Shown: positions 9,002 through 19,277, counted from the stretch's first letter. The stretch is DNA of 64,000 nt from Ferroacidibacillus organovorans (GCF_001642725.1 NZ_LSUQ01000004.1:1-64000); one strand, 5' to 3'. Translations and numbers: made by a program. Notes: generated from the letters alone by a model not told the origin.

Positions 9002-9502
9002 TCATACCTCACCCATCCGCATCCACTGCCCGCTCGAAAAGTCGAAGCGCTTGATCACCCGCGCGGGATTGCCTGCCGCGACGCTGTAGCTTGGAATGTC
9101 ATGCAAAACAACCGAGTTCGCGCCGATCATCACGTGTGTGCCGATCGTCACGCCGGGGCCGATGAAAGAGCCTACGCCAATCAGGACGTCATCGCCGATC
9201 GTGACAGGCATTGGATCTGTCAAGCCAGAGACAAGAATGGGGCGGCTGGGATCTTCATAGGCGTGACCGACATCGGCGATGAAAACGCGTTCTCCGATGA
9301 CACAGCTATGTCCGATCGTGATGCGTTCTGCGCAAGACACGCCAAAAAAACGCCCGATTTGTGTATGATCCCCCACGCGAAGACAAGCGCCTGCGCGAGG
9401 AAGCGATATCCAGGCGTGTTCGGAGATGTGAACGTTATCTCCGTATGTCAATTGTCCATCCCCAAAGACAGAATACGGCATGCTGATGTGTGGTTCAGTC
9501 AT
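9002..9502 (-). CDS. Hexapeptide-repeat acyltransferase (left-handed beta-helix)
   Basis: 166 aa built of repeated [LIV]-G-x-x-x-x units: [39 protein letters not shown] and [30 protein letters not shown]. The last is the classic C-terminal signature of WbbJ/LacA/CysE-type O-acetyltransferases (V-x-x-x-x-I-P-x-x-S-V-x-A-G-x-P-A). HAYEDPSRP contains the probable catalytic His. The ATG at 9502 has AAGGGGG six bases upstream; the ATG at 9508 touches that ribosome site. Acceptor unknown; a cell-surface sugar is plausible. Convergent with the HEPN gene. Confidence 0.85.
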   Translation of the reverse strand: MTEPHISMPYSVFGDGQLTYGDNVHISEHAWISLPRAGACLRVGDHTQIGRFFGVSCAERITIGHSCVIGERVFIADVGHAYEDPSRPILVSGLTDPMPVTIGDDVLIGVGSFIGPGVTIGTHVMIGANSVVLHDIPSYSVAAGNPARVIKRFDFSSGQWMRMGEV

Positions 9503-9776
9503 ATGCATCCCCCTTGTAAAGGATCTTCATGGAGTGTAGAGGTGATGGCAAGTCTTCAATAACCTATGTTGGAGACGGAAACATCGTGAAAGCATGATTT
9601 GATTGTGCGATTTATCCATAGATGGAAAATTACCGCAGTGATGAAATGGTGGAACGCAGCAGGAAAATGAGCGTGTACTGCCGAATTTGTCGAATGAAGA
9701 ATTGACCTAACTATGGAACATGAAAAATCGTGTATGAGTATATCTTTGATTAGCACGGTTTGCGAGGCGGTACGAC

Positions 9777-10763
9777 ATGGCGCAAGTGAAACAGGTAGAG
9801 GCGTATGAGCAGACATCCCGGCAGATTCTCCGAGTGATGGATCATGTATCGACCGTCATCGTGGGGAAAGCGCGCGAGATCGAATTATGCTTCGTGGCGC
9901 TTCTCGCAAAAGGACACGTGCTCTTGGAGGACGTTCCGGGCGTCGGGAAGACACGGCTTGTAAAGAGTATCGCGCAGAGTCTTGACTGCCAGTTTAAAAG
10001 GATTCAATTTACACCTGATTTGTTGCCGTCTGATGTAACTGGAATCTCTATTTATAATCAGCACACGCTTGAGTTTGAGTATCGAGAAGGGCCCATTTTC
10101 AGTCAAATCGTCCTCGTGGATGAGATCAACCGCACTTCGCCGCGCACGCAGGCGGCGCTTCTTGAGTCGCTCGAAGAGCGTGCGGTTACGTTTGACGGTG
10201 TGACGCGTCTGCTGCCGGTTCCTTTCATTGTCCTTGCGACGCAAAATCCGATTGAGTATGAGGGCACCTTTCCACTGCCTGAGGCGCAACTGGATCGATT
10301 TCTCCTCAAGATTTCTCTTGGCTATCCATCCAAAGATGAGGAGTATCAGATTCTTGAACGCAGCCTCGTCGGAACGTTTGATCAGGAATTGGAGCCAGTC
10401 GCCACACAAAACGACATTCTCGCGTGGCAAGCGCTCGCCGCGCGCGTCTTTGTCGATCAGGGACTGCTTCGCTACGCGGTGGATCTCGTCGTGCGCACGC
10501 GCACGCACGAGTCTGTCTATCTCGGTGTTTCACCGCGCGGCGCGATTGGGCTTTTGCACGCGGCGCAAGCACTTGCCACATTGCGCGGGCGAGACTATCT
10601 TTTGCCTGATGATCTAAAGGAAGTGGCGCCGTACGTGTTACCGCACAGGATGATCCTGAAATCGGATGCGCGGCTGAGGCAAGTCACGGAAGCGACGGTT
10701 ATCGCCGAAATTCTCGCATCGCAACCGGTTCCTGTGCATGGCGCGTCGTTTTCCGCTCGATGA
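9777..10763 (+). CDS. MoxR-family AAA+ ATPase
   Basis: 328 aa. Walker A G-V-G-K-T-R at 55-60, Walker B I-L-V-D-E-I-N-R near 113-120, sensor ATQNPIEYEGTFPLPEAQLDRF, and a C-terminal lid. MoxR ATPases act as chaperones that activate von Willebrand-type or DUF58 partners. It is the first gene of a coupled set, its stop overlapping the DUF58 gene by ATGA. The 274 bases upstream hold no gene, and I could not assign a clear promoter. Confidence 0.93.
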   Translation: MAQVKQVEAYEQTSRQILRVMDHVSTVIVGKAREIELCFVALLAKGHVLLEDVPGVGKTRLVKSIAQSLDCQFKRIQFTPDLLPSDVTGISIYNQHTLEFEYREGPIFSQIVLVDEINRTSPRTQAALLESLEERAVTFDGVTRLLPVPFIVLATQNPIEYEGTFPLPEAQLDRFLLKISLGYPSKDEEYQILERSLVGTFDQELEPVATQNDILAWQALAARVFVDQGLLRYAVDLVVRTRTHESVYLGVSPRGAIGLLHAAQALATLRGRDYLLPDDLKEVAPYVLPHRMILKSDARLRQVTEATVIAEILASQPVPVHGASFSAR

Positions 10764-11953
10764 AAAACACGTTTACACTGGCTGTGCTCATTTGTAGTGA
10801 CGTTTTGCTGTTTGGGTTGGCGCACACGATCGGCGGCTCGGGGACTTGGTATCTGGCGGTGGCGTGGACACTTTTTGTCCTTTGGGAGGCTGCATCCCTT
10901 TTCGCCATGCCGCGCATTGTCGATGTGGAGCGGTTCGTCTCACGCGAACGGGGATTTTCCGGGGATGATGTATTCGTTACATTGACAGTTTCCGCGAAAC
11001 GCGGGTGGTGGGCATCGCTGCCTGTGCGAATGGAAGAAGAAATGGACGATGTCCTGCGTATTCGCCAGACGTACGATCAGCCGCCACGTCGCTTTGGGCA
11101 CACGCTTCGCGCCAGCTATACCTTTCACGCTCTTCCGCGCGGCGCGTATGCGCTGTATGGGCTCACCATTGAGTGTTCCGATCTGTTTGGGCTTTTCAAG
11201 CGCAGACAGACGGCAGAGCGTTTGAGCGAGTGGTTGATTTACCCGAAGATCGTTCCTCTTTCGACAGATTTCACGGCGAGTTCTTTACTTTGTGCTACGC
11301 GTAGCGCGCGCAGTCACCTCTTTGCGGCATCCGAACATCTCTCAGGCACTCGTCCCTATATGCCGGGCGATCGCTTGGGTGGCATCCACTGGCCAGCGAC
11401 GGCGCGCACGCAACAACTGCAGTCAAGGACGTTTGATATCCATATGTCTCATCTCACTTATTTGTGGCTTGATGAGATAAATGGCGATGAGCGACAGCGG
11501 GACGTGTTTGAGCGATCCGTCTGCGCGTGCGCGTCGGTCGCAAGCGCGCTGCTCTCGGCCGGGAGACTCACAGGATTGCTGCTTGTAGAGCAAACCGTCT
11601 CGCCAAAACGGGGGGATCTTCAGCGGGGGCGGATAATGGATGCCCTTGCGCGCGCGAAACCATGCAGGATGAACGTCGCAGAGCAGCGAGCTGCGGTTCA
11701 CGCACATCTGCTGCGCACCATGGAACGCGATGCTGTGCTCTATGTGTTTACCCAAACCTTTGATGACTTGTTAGTGCGGGATCTGAACGCGCTGCTGCGG
11801 CGAAACCTATCCGTCGTCGTGTTCCTCGCGCAGCCCGCGGGGGATGACAGCGTTATGGATCGACAGGGAGTCACCGTATGCGCCTACTCATCGCTCGATG
11901 CGCTGCCTGCGATGATGAATGACGGGTATATGTGGAAACCCAATCTTCGTTAG
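10760..11953 (+). CDS. DUF58-domain membrane protein
   Basis: 397 aa. Two N-terminal membrane helices (about 4-45) are followed by a beta-rich region and the DUF58 core. The core signature is around residues 195-225: GTRPYMPGDRLGGIHWPATART, a variant of the usual Y-x-x-G-D-x-x-R-x-I-x-W. These proteins are encoded with MoxR and transglutaminase genes in many bacteria, and are thought to act in envelope protein maturation. The biochemical role is not known. Translation is coupled to moxR. Confidence 0.87.
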   Translation: MKNTFTLAVLICSDVLLFGLAHTIGGSGTWYLAVAWTLFVLWEAASLFAMPRIVDVERFVSRERGFSGDDVFVTLTVSAKRGWWASLPVRMEEEMDDVLRIRQTYDQPPRRFGHTLRASYTFHALPRGAYALYGLTIECSDLFGLFKRRQTAERLSEWLIYPKIVPLSTDFTASSLLCATRSARSHLFAASEHLSGTRPYMPGDRLGGIHWPATARTQQLQSRTFDIHMSHLTYLWLDEINGDERQRDVFERSVCACASVASALLSAGRLTGLLLVEQTVSPKRGDLQRGRIMDALARAKPCRMNVAEQRAAVHAHLLRTMERDAVLYVFTQTFDDLLVRDLNALLRRNLSVVVFLAQPAGDDSVMDRQGVTVCAYSSLDALPAMMNDGYMWKPNLR

Positions 11954-12034
11954 ATGCGTTGTTGACCCTCAGTGGGTGCACGTGAGGGTGACGAGGTCAC
12001 AGGACGGAATGATGGTGAAGAGGTGAGCGCACAG

Positions 12035-14215
12035 ATGGCGCGGGAAAAGGTTCGCGATTTGCTGATCGCGTGTCTTACGTGGGCGTGGGCAGCGGCACTT
12101 CTCGCCCCTATGGAGAATGTGGGGTACATGGGTGATATTTATCCAATGATCGCCTTTGTCGCATATTTGACGATCAGCCCCCTTTTTTTGCGCGCGCGTT
12201 ATCGCGTCTTCCTTACGCCGCTGCTCATTTTAACCGTGATTAAAGTGGAGTATTACGGGACCCTCCCTTGGTATGCCATCGGGCCGTTTCTCGCGCATTT
12301 GGCAAACGATATGATACTTGGACTGCACGGGATGACGCATCACGATGTCAAGCAGATTAACGCCGGGATACGCACCATCGCTTTTTTTGGCGTCATCCTG
12401 TTTGGCGCTCGTCTGCTGATGGATGCGGCAGAGAGTCCCGCTTGGCTGCTCACAACAACCATTGTGGGAGAAGGTGTGCTCATCGTGCTCGCAGCGCGCG
12501 TAGGGGTTCGCGACGGGGTGGCGATGGCCGTTCTCTTTTTGAGCGCGCTCGCCATGCTTGGAGTCCGCAGCGTATGGAGTCACCTTCCTGTTGACGGCGA
12601 ACGTCTTTCTATGCGCGGGCGATTGGTGCGGTCTCCTGCTTTGAGCCTGGCAGGGATGCTTGCCGTCCTGGCGATTTTGAGCGTCTGGACGCCACGAGGG
12701 GAAGCCCGCGATTTTCACGTGCGCGCGTGGTGGCATTCGCTGTTTGCGCGACGCGTTGAAGCGACCGCGCCTGCCGCTGCGTATGGCGCGAACGACGCGC
12801 GCCTTGGCGGGAATTTCAACGGCAGCTCTGCGGTCATGTTTCGCGTTATCGCGCCACAGCCGTCGTATTATCAGATGGAATCGTTCTCAACCTATACGGG
12901 GGCGGGATGGGTCAGTGGCGCGCCGACGTCGGTGGTGGCAGGAACAGCTTCTCACAGCTCGCGCACGCTTATGAAACAACAGGTGTGGGTGGAGTCTGGC
13001 GTCTACCCGGCCGTGCTCGGCGCCAACCACATCCTTGGTGCCACGATGCGTGGCGGTGTTCGCGCGCGTTTCGTACCTGCAATGGACGCGTGGACCTTCG
13101 GCACACTGCACGCGGGCGAGCATTATACCGTCACGTCAGCGCTAAAAAACGTGAGCCCGCAAGCGCTCGTCTCGGTAGCAAACGGCAATGGAGTCTACGC
13201 GTATCGTATGGATCTGCAGTTGCCGACTGATTTTCCACAGCGGGACATCCTTTTGGCGCATCAAATTACGAAGAATGCGGTGACACCTTACGCAAAGTTG
13301 CAAGCGATCATCGCGTATTTGCAGTCACACGAATCGTATCAGACGCAAGGCATCCCTGTTCCGCGGCCAGGGCAAGATTTTGTCGATCAGTTTCTTTTTG
13401 AGACGCATCGCGGCTATTGTGACCAGTTTTCAACAGCCGCCGCGATTCTCGCGCGCGTCGTCGGCATTCCGACGCGCTGGGTGAAGGGATACATCGCGGT
13501 GCCGGCCGACCCGACCTACCGCGGAGCGCTAAACGAGTACACCCTTCGCGGAACGGATGCGCACTCATGGTTTGAGGCGTGGTTTACGGGGTACGGCTTT
13601 GTCCCTTTTGAAGCGACACCGTCGGCCGCCCTCGCGCAAATTACCCGAACAAAAGGGCAAGCGGTATCCCATGTGATTTCTTCCCATCTGCCAAAAGTCA
13701 CGCCTGTCGCGCAGAGTGCGCACCCACACACTGCAAAGAGGTTAAAACCTCAAAAAACTCTAAGCATTGCCACCTCGCTCGCTCCCTTGGTGTATGATTT
13801 TTTCGCACTTCTTGCAGGTGTACTTGTGATCGTTTGGTTTATGCGGCGCGTGTCGCAAAAGAGATTCTTGGCTCATAGAGAAGATGCGTCTGTCGGCGTT
13901 CCTGGCACACAGGCAGAACGTTTGCTGCACGCGCTTGAGCAACGCATCGCGAACCCGCGCGCTGCTCACGAGACGCTGCGCGAGTGGGGCAATCGACAAA
14001 CGATGGGCGTGGATCAGAATGAACTGATGGATGTGATTGCCTCTGTGGAGCGTATTCGCTATGGCGCTGTGGAGCGAGCGCGGGGTGAGGATGGCGTTGC
14101 TATGGATGAAACCTTGGTTGAGTGCCGATTTCGAGCACAATTGGAATGGATCGGGCGGTCTCCTTTCAAACGCGCTTTGGCTGTCCTGCGCCGCCTGGTC
14201 AAGCAGAGCCGCTGA
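12035..14215 (+). CDS. Transglutaminase-like membrane protein (TgpA type)
   Basis: 726 aa from this start. A polytopic N-terminal half (about six helices to residue 235) is followed by an extracellular part. That part holds a transglutaminase core with the catalytic Cys in GYCDQFSTAAAIL and the catalytic His in AHSWFEAWF, then GFVPFEATPS. A further helix (about 575-600) and a cytoplasmic tail complete the TgpA/YebA layout. ATG 12035 has GAGGTG nine bases before it. In-frame GTG codons at 12023 and 11972 are alternatives. With MoxR and DUF58 it forms the common three-gene set, probably a cell-surface cysteine protease or crosslinker. Confidence 0.88.
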   Translation: MAREKVRDLLIACLTWAWAAALLAPMENVGYMGDIYPMIAFVAYLTISPLFLRARYRVFLTPLLILTVIKVEYYGTLPWYAIGPFLAHLANDMILGLHGMTHHDVKQINAGIRTIAFFGVILFGARLLMDAAESPAWLLTTTIVGEGVLIVLAARVGVRDGVAMAVLFLSALAMLGVRSVWSHLPVDGERLSMRGRLVRSPALSLAGMLAVLAILSVWTPRGEARDFHVRAWWHSLFARRVEATAPAAAYGANDARLGGNFNGSSAVMFRVIAPQPSYYQMESFSTYTGAGWVSGAPTSVVAGTASHSSRTLMKQQVWVESGVYPAVLGANHILGATMRGGVRARFVPAMDAWTFGTLHAGEHYTVTSALKNVSPQALVSVANGNGVYAYRMDLQLPTDFPQRDILLAHQITKNAVTPYAKLQAIIAYLQSHESYQTQGIPVPRPGQDFVDQFLFETHRGYCDQFSTAAAILARVVGIPTRWVKGYIAVPADPTYRGALNEYTLRGTDAHSWFEAWFTGYGFVPFEATPSAALAQITRTKGQAVSHVISSHLPKVTPVAQSAHPHTAKRLKPQKTLSIATSLAPLVYDFFALLAGVLVIVWFMRRVSQKRFLAHREDASVGVPGTQAERLLHALEQRIANPRAAHETLREWGNRQTMGVDQNELMDVIASVERIRYGAVERARGEDGVAMDETLVECRFRAQLEWIGRSPFKRALAVLRRLVKQSR

Positions 14216-14293
14216 CATTCGTGGTACACTACACAGCATAGTTTTCAAATCCTATGAAGACGTGGAAAACTCCTTGTAGAAAGTGGTGTCGAG

Positions 14294-15835
14294 ATGGGAA
14301 TGGATCGTCACGAGACGGTCGTGGTTCTTGATTTTGGAGGACAATACAACCAACTGATCGCGCGCAGAATTCGTGAATTAAACGTGTTCTCGGAGTTGCT
14401 TCCGCACGATACACCGATTGAGACGTTGCGTGCGATGAAACTCAAAGGGATCATCTTTTCAGGCGGTCCGCAAAGTGTGTATCGAGACAGTGCGCCGCTC
14501 GTTGATCCGTCGATTTACGAACTTGGCGTTCCGATCCTTGGAATCTGCTACGGCATGCAGCTGCTTGCGCGCGATTTTAATGCGCACGTCACACAGGCGA
14601 GCGCGCGCGAGTACGGGCTCACCGAACTCTCTTGCCACAGCCACGCGACACTTTTCGCAGGAACACCAGCCACCCAGCGCGTGTGGATGAGCCACGGCGA
14701 TATGGTCGTCGAAGTGCCGCAGGGCTTTCGCGTGGACGCGTACACGTCGAGCGCGCCGGTTGCGGCGATGAGTGACCCTTCGCGCAAACTCTACGGTGTA
14801 CAGTTTCATCCAGAAGTCCAGCACACCGACTACGGACAGGATCTGCTGCGCCAATTCCTCTTTCGCGTTTGCGAGTGTGCAGGCGACTGGCGGATGGACA
14901 ATTTTGTGGAAGAGTCGATCACAGCGCTGCGTGACACCGTGAAAGATGCGCGGGTGCTTATGGCGCTCTCAGGTGGCGTCGATTCGTCTGTCACGGCGGC
15001 ACTCCTTCACCGCGCGATCGGTGATCGCCTGACGTGCGTCTTTGTTGATCACGGATTGCTTAGAAAAGACGAGTCCGAGCAAGTGATGGAAATGCTCTCC
15101 GGTACGTTTCACATGGACATCCGGCTCGTGAACGCGCGCACGCGCTTTCTCGCGCTGCTTGACGGCGTATCCGATCCGGAAGAAAAGCGCAAGCGGATCG
15201 GTCGCGAATTTATTGCTGTGTTTGACGAGACGGCAACATCGCTCGGCTCATTTGCCTTTCTCGGACAAGGCACACTCTATACGGATATCGTGGAGAGCGG
15301 CACGAAAACGGCGGCGACCATCAAATCACACCACAACGTGGGCGGTTTGCCAGAAGATATGGCGTTCAAATTGATTGAGCCGCTCAAAACACTCTTTAAA
15401 GATGAGGTGCGCGCGCTCGGAGAAGAGTTGGGACTCCCGCACGCATTCGTCTATCGGCAGCCGTTTCCAGGACCCGGACTCGCGATTCGCATCATGGGCG
15501 AAATCACGCCGACACGCATCGCGACGCTTCAAAATGCGGATGCCATCTTGCGCGAAGAGATTGCGCTGGCAGGGCTTCAGGATTCAATTTGGCAGTACTT
15601 TGCGGTGCTGACTGGCGTGCGCAGCGTCGGCGTGATGGGCGACGAGCGAACCTATGCGGAAACGATCGCACTGCGCGCGGTGACTTCGCGCGACGGGATG
15701 ACCGCCGATTTTGCGCATATCCCGTATGACGTGCTCGGAAAGATTTCCAACCGAATCTGCAATGAGGTGCACGGTATCAATCGCGTGGTGTACGACGTCA
15801 CCTCAAAACCGCCCGCGACCATCGAGTGGGAGTAA
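14294..15835 (+). CDS. guaA: GMP synthase (glutamine-hydrolysing)
   Basis: XMP + glutamine + ATP to GMP; last step of guanylate synthesis. 513 aa, the standard length. Class I amidotransferase domain with the nucleophile in G-I-C-Y-G-M-Q (Cys85) and QFHPEV for the His/Glu dyad. Then the ATP-pyrophosphatase loop [10 protein letters not shown] near 225-234, and the C-terminal dimerisation domain with [11 protein letters not shown]. Separate from the purine operon 9 kb downstream. Its start follows the transglutaminase gene by 78 bases. No guanine riboswitch was seen ahead of it. Confidence 0.97.
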   Translation: MGMDRHETVVVLDFGGQYNQLIARRIRELNVFSELLPHDTPIETLRAMKLKGIIFSGGPQSVYRDSAPLVDPSIYELGVPILGICYGMQLLARDFNAHVTQASAREYGLTELSCHSHATLFAGTPATQRVWMSHGDMVVEVPQGFRVDAYTSSAPVAAMSDPSRKLYGVQFHPEVQHTDYGQDLLRQFLFRVCECAGDWRMDNFVEESITALRDTVKDARVLMALSGGVDSSVTAALLHRAIGDRLTCVFVDHGLLRKDESEQVMEMLSGTFHMDIRLVNARTRFLALLDGVSDPEEKRKRIGREFIAVFDETATSLGSFAFLGQGTLYTDIVESGTKTAATIKSHHNVGGLPEDMAFKLIEPLKTLFKDEVRALGEELGLPHAFVYRQPFPGPGLAIRIMGEITPTRIATLQNADAILREEIALAGLQDSIWQYFAVLTGVRSVGVMGDERTYAETIALRAVTSRDGMTADFAHIPYDVLGKISNRICNEVHGINRVVYDVTSKPPATIEWE

Positions 15836-15875
15836 ACGTGTTCCCATCCGTGGAACGCGCATCAACGTCACCTCC

Positions 15876-15903
15876 TTGGCAAGAACGTGAAAACGCATAA
15901 TAT
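15876..15903 (+). promoter_or_regulatory. Candidate promoter of the sugar ABC importer operon
   Basis: TTGGCA (15876-15881), a 16-base spacer and TAATAT (15898-15903). It leaves a leader of about 170 bases before the lipoprotein gene, in which no known riboswitch was recognised. The spacer and -10 carry TGAAAACGC, only half of a CcpA cre site. Confidence 0.35.
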
Positions 15904-16082
15904 CGCAGATCGGAAACATGCTACAGCGAGACATCTCGACTGCGCGTGAGGTTGATCCGCGTACGTGCGTTTTAGAGGTTGTGCAGTTGATTGTGAAACA
16001 TCCATTCGCTGAATTGGATCGAGTGGCAGGTTTCGCATTCTTTCGCACATGGCCGAAACGTTCGAGCTTAGGAGGCGTATTT

Positions 16083-17402
16083 ATGATGAAACAGTCGCTT
16101 TTGGCGGCGTTTGCCGTCGTCACAGGGCTCGCTTCTCTCACGGCGTGTTCAAGCCCATCGAGTACAACGGCTCCCAATCCACCGTCCACCAGCCCCGCGC
16201 CAACATCGGGGAAGGTGACGATCAATTGGGCTGCCTCGCCGATTGCAAACGTCGGTATCCGCAAGCAATTGATCCAGTTGTTTGAAAAGGCGAATCCGAG
16301 CATCAAAGTGAACCTGATCAGTCAGCCGTCGAGCACCGATACGAACCGCGCCTCGCTGATTACAGAGATTTCCGGTGGCTCAACCACCCCTGACGTGTTC
16401 ATGGGCGACGTGGTGTGGCCGGGACAATTCGCGGCGCAATCCCTCGCGGAGCCGCTTAACAAGCATTTTCCTGCGAGTTTCTTTACACGCTTTGCGCCAG
16501 GGCTCGTGCAGGGCGCGACAATTAAAGGAAATGTGTATGCGGCGCCGTTTTTCATGGACGCAGGCTTTCTCTACTATCGCAAGGATCTGCTGCAAAAGGC
16601 GCATTTGCCCGTGCCAAAAACGTGGGAACAACTGCAATCGGAAGCAAAGACATTGGTTAGCAATAAAATGGTTAAATACGGCTTTGTCTGGGAAGGCGCA
16701 TCCTACGAAGGTTTAACGTGCAACTGGATGGAGTATCTCACAGACGCTGGCGGTCAGGTGTTCAACGCGCAAGGGAAACCGAACATGGATACCCCCGCGG
16801 CACAGCACGCGCTCTCCTTTATGCGCGGACTGATCACGTCTGGCGTATCGCCGCAGGCCGTGAGCGTGTTCCAAGAACCGCAAGCGATGAACACCTTTAA
16901 CAACGGACAGGCTGCCTTCCTTAGAAACTGGGACTACGCGTGGGCAAACTCGCAAACACCGGGCCAGTCCAGTGTTGTTGGCAAAGTGGGCGTCGTGCCC
17001 TTGCCGACGTTTGCCGGACACGGTGCGCGCGGGTATGCATGCATCGGCGGCTGGGATCTCTACATCAATCCGCACAGCAAGCACATGGCGGCTGATCTCA
17101 CCTTTATCAACTGGATGACGAGCGTTCCGGCGCAAACGGTGCTCGCCTCTCAGTATTCGGAGATTCCGACCAACGCGACTGTGCAAAACAGCCCGGCGGT
17201 CAGAGCGAAAAACCCTGTTCTTTCCATCGTGGGACAGACGAACCTTGTCGCGCGTCCCGCCCAGAATCCCTACTACGCAAAAGTGTCGACGGCGATCTAC
17301 ACGAATGTCAACGCGGCGCTCGCGGGGCAGGTCAGCGTCTCAACAGCGCTTAGTCAAGCCAATGCGCAATTGGCGTCGGCCGTCGGCAGTTCGAGTTTGT
17401 AG
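16083..17402 (+). CDS. Sugar ABC transporter substrate-binding lipoprotein
   Basis: 439 aa, family 1 (MalE/UgpB-like) extracellular binding protein. The signal peptide ends in the lipobox L-T-A-C with Cys22, followed by a Ser/Thr/Pro linker. The mature part has the typical VNLISQPSSTDTNRASLITEISGG and PDVFMGDVVWPGQFA segments. The ATG at 16083 follows GGAGG by seven bases. The open frame extends 55 codons upstream but lacks a signal sequence there. It lies first in an operon with two permeases and a dehydrogenase. The substrate is probably a mono- or oligosaccharide or polyol; I cannot name it. Confidence 0.92.
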   Translation: MMKQSLLAAFAVVTGLASLTACSSPSSTTAPNPPSTSPAPTSGKVTINWAASPIANVGIRKQLIQLFEKANPSIKVNLISQPSSTDTNRASLITEISGGSTTPDVFMGDVVWPGQFAAQSLAEPLNKHFPASFFTRFAPGLVQGATIKGNVYAAPFFMDAGFLYYRKDLLQKAHLPVPKTWEQLQSEAKTLVSNKMVKYGFVWEGASYEGLTCNWMEYLTDAGGQVFNAQGKPNMDTPAAQHALSFMRGLITSGVSPQAVSVFQEPQAMNTFNNGQAAFLRNWDYAWANSQTPGQSSVVGKVGVVPLPTFAGHGARGYACIGGWDLYINPHSKHMAADLTFINWMTSVPAQTVLASQYSEIPTNATVQNSPAVRAKNPVLSIVGQTNLVARPAQNPYYAKVSTAIYTNVNAALAGQVSVSTALSQANAQLASAVGSSSL

Positions 17403-17434
17403 GTCGACTCAAATCATGCACCGCAAACGCATGC

Positions 17435-17480
17435 GGCTGTCGAGAACGTCCTTCTTGGACGGCGCTCGGCAGCCTTTTTT
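17435..17480 (+). terminator. Internal terminator/stabiliser after the binding protein gene
   Basis: GGCTGTCGAG and CTCGGCAGCC (17465-17474) pair with one wobble. Inside them CGTCC pairs with GGACG, and TTTTTT follows. Such hairpins within ABC operons commonly raise binding protein over permease levels; here that is an inference. Confidence 0.75.
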
Positions 17481-17532
17481 ATCGGATAAATCATGCGGGC
17501 GTGGCAAACACTAGCGCTACAGGAAGGAGCGG

Positions 17533-18447
17533 ATGTGCGCCATGCGTGTCAATAAGTTAGACCGAGGCTACGCTATCGCGGGATATGCCATGGTCACCCC
17601 AGCGCTGCTCGTGATTGCGCTCGTGACACTGTTTCCTATCGGTTACTCCATTTATATGAGCCTAAACGCGATTCAATCGACGTACTCCGGTTTCCAATTT
17701 TCCTTCATCGGTCTGCACAACTACGCCATCATCTTTGGGATTGCAGAATTTTGGCAGTCGCTCGGCTTCACGACAGGGTATGCGATCGTCACGGTGGTCA
17801 TCGAGCTGATCCTTGGCATGCTCACCGCGCTCGCGCTCAATCAGCCGATCAAGGGACGCGGTTTCGCCGTCGCCGCGATGCTGATTCCGTGGACACTGAT
17901 CACTGTCATCTCTGCGCAGATGTGGGGATACATCTTCAATCCAGTTTACGGGGTGCTAAACGCCATCCTGCTTCAACTCCACATCATCGGGCAGCCCATC
18001 TTGTGGCTCGGCCTACCCAACCTCGCGATTCCTTCGCTCATGGTCGCAGACATCTGGAAGACCACGCCGTTTGTCACGATGATCCTGCTTGCGGGCCTGC
18101 AGTTGATCCCGACAGAGTTGTACGAGGCGGCGCGCATCGACGGCGCGAGCGCTGTGCGCGTCTTTTTCCAGGTGACGTTTCCGCTGCTGCGTCCAAGTAT
18201 CGGACTCGCGGCTCTTTTTCGCATTCTACAGGCGTTTGGTCTCTTTGACCTCCCGTTTGTTCTCACGCAAGGAGGACCTGGGACGAGCACCGAGTCGATC
18301 GCAATGCTCGCCTATAAGGCACTCTTTAACGACGGCGAGTTTGGGCCGGGCACGGCGGTCGCCGTCTCAACCGTGGTCTTGGTCATCCTGCTCGCGCTTG
18401 TCTCGCTGCGCGCCTTGCGCACACAAGTCGGGGAGGTGGAGTCGTGA
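17533..18447 (+). CDS. Sugar ABC transporter permease (MalF-type)
   Basis: 304 aa, six predicted membrane helices. The EAA loop that contacts the ATPase is seen as EAARIDGASAVRVFFQVTFPLLRP near 195-218. The ATG at 17533 follows AGGAAGGAG; a second ATG lies nine bases on. It ends in a GTGA overlap with the next permease. It forms the importer channel with the next gene and the upstream lipoprotein. Confidence 0.92.
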   Translation: MCAMRVNKLDRGYAIAGYAMVTPALLVIALVTLFPIGYSIYMSLNAIQSTYSGFQFSFIGLHNYAIIFGIAEFWQSLGFTTGYAIVTVVIELILGMLTALALNQPIKGRGFAVAAMLIPWTLITVISAQMWGYIFNPVYGVLNAILLQLHIIGQPILWLGLPNLAIPSLMVADIWKTTPFVTMILLAGLQLIPTELYEAARIDGASAVRVFFQVTFPLLRPSIGLAALFRILQAFGLFDLPFVLTQGGPGTSTESIAMLAYKALFNDGEFGPGTAVAVSTVVLVILLALVSLRALRTQVGEVES

Positions 18448-19277
18448 CAAGGAGACTCGCGCTGCGCAAAGGGATCGGATATCTCGTTTTGATCGCAATG
18501 CTTTTAGTGATCGTCGCGCCGTTTTATTGGATGGTCATCACGTCATTTAAGACAAACGGAGAGATCAGCGCCTTTCCACCGACGTACTTTCCGCAAAATC
18601 CGACGCTGCTTCAGTATCAGCAGGCGTTTTATCAGTTCGGATTCGGCGTATACTTTCGCAACAGTTTGGTCGTATCGCTTGTCTCCACGTTTTTTGTGAT
18701 GATTCTCGCGGCGCTTGCGAGTTACGCATTGGCGCGGCTGCCGATTCGCGGAAAGGCGCCAATCATGGTCGTTTTACTGATGATCTCAACGTTTCCACAG
18801 GTGGGTGTTATCTTCCCGCTGTTTGTTTTGTTTCAGTCAATCGGTTGGTTGAACAGCTACCAGGCGCTCATCGTGCCGTACACCGCGTTCAATCTCCCAT
18901 TCGCCATCTGGGTGATGCGCACGTATTTTATCGGTATTCCTAAGGAGCTTGACGAAGCGGCGCGGGTCGATGGCGCGAGTGTGATGACCACGGTGTTTCG
19001 CGTGATTCTACCGCTCGCGACGCCGGGACTATTCACCGGGGCAATCTTTACGTTTGTCGCGTGTTGGACAGAATTTTTCTTTGCGCTGGTTTTTAACAAC
19101 AGCAACGCCTTGCGCACGATTCCTGTCGGCATCGCGCTCTTTGGGGGACAATTTACCATCCCCTATGGTACGATGTTCGCAGCATCTACGGTGGCGGTTC
19201 TGCCGGTCGTCCTGCTGGTACTTATTTTCCAGCGCTGGGTGGTCGCGGGACTCACGGCGGGTGCGGTAAAAGGCTAA
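18444..19277 (+). CDS. Sugar ABC transporter permease (MalG-type)
   Basis: 277 aa, six membrane helices, second half of the permease heterodimer. The EAA loop reads EAARVDGASVMTTVFRVILPLA near 170-190. The GTG at 18444 overlaps the previous stop and has GGGGAGG upstream. No ATP-binding subunit follows. The importer therefore probably shares an MsmX-type ATPase, a candidate for which lies at the right end of this window. Confidence 0.92.
   Translation: MTRRLALRKGIGYLVLIAMLLVIVAPFYWMVITSFKTNGEISAFPPTYFPQNPTLLQYQQAFYQFGFGVYFRNSLVVSLVSTFFVMILAALASYALARLPIRGKAPIMVVLLMISTFPQVGVIFPLFVLFQSIGWLNSYQALIVPYTAFNLPFAIWVMRTYFIGIPKELDEAARVDGASVMTTVFRVILPLATPGLFTGAIFTFVACWTEFFFALVFNNSNALRTIPVGIALFGGQFTIPYGTMFAASTVAVLPVVLLVLIFQRWVVAGLTAGAVKG

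Noticed and set aside
9556-9816. 86-codon minus-strand frame between the acyltransferase and moxR
   Set aside because: No ribosome site, no motif, and it overlaps the start of moxR.
15876-15903. CcpA cre site in the sugar importer promoter
   Set aside because: TGAAAACGC resembles the left half of cre, but the right half does not match.
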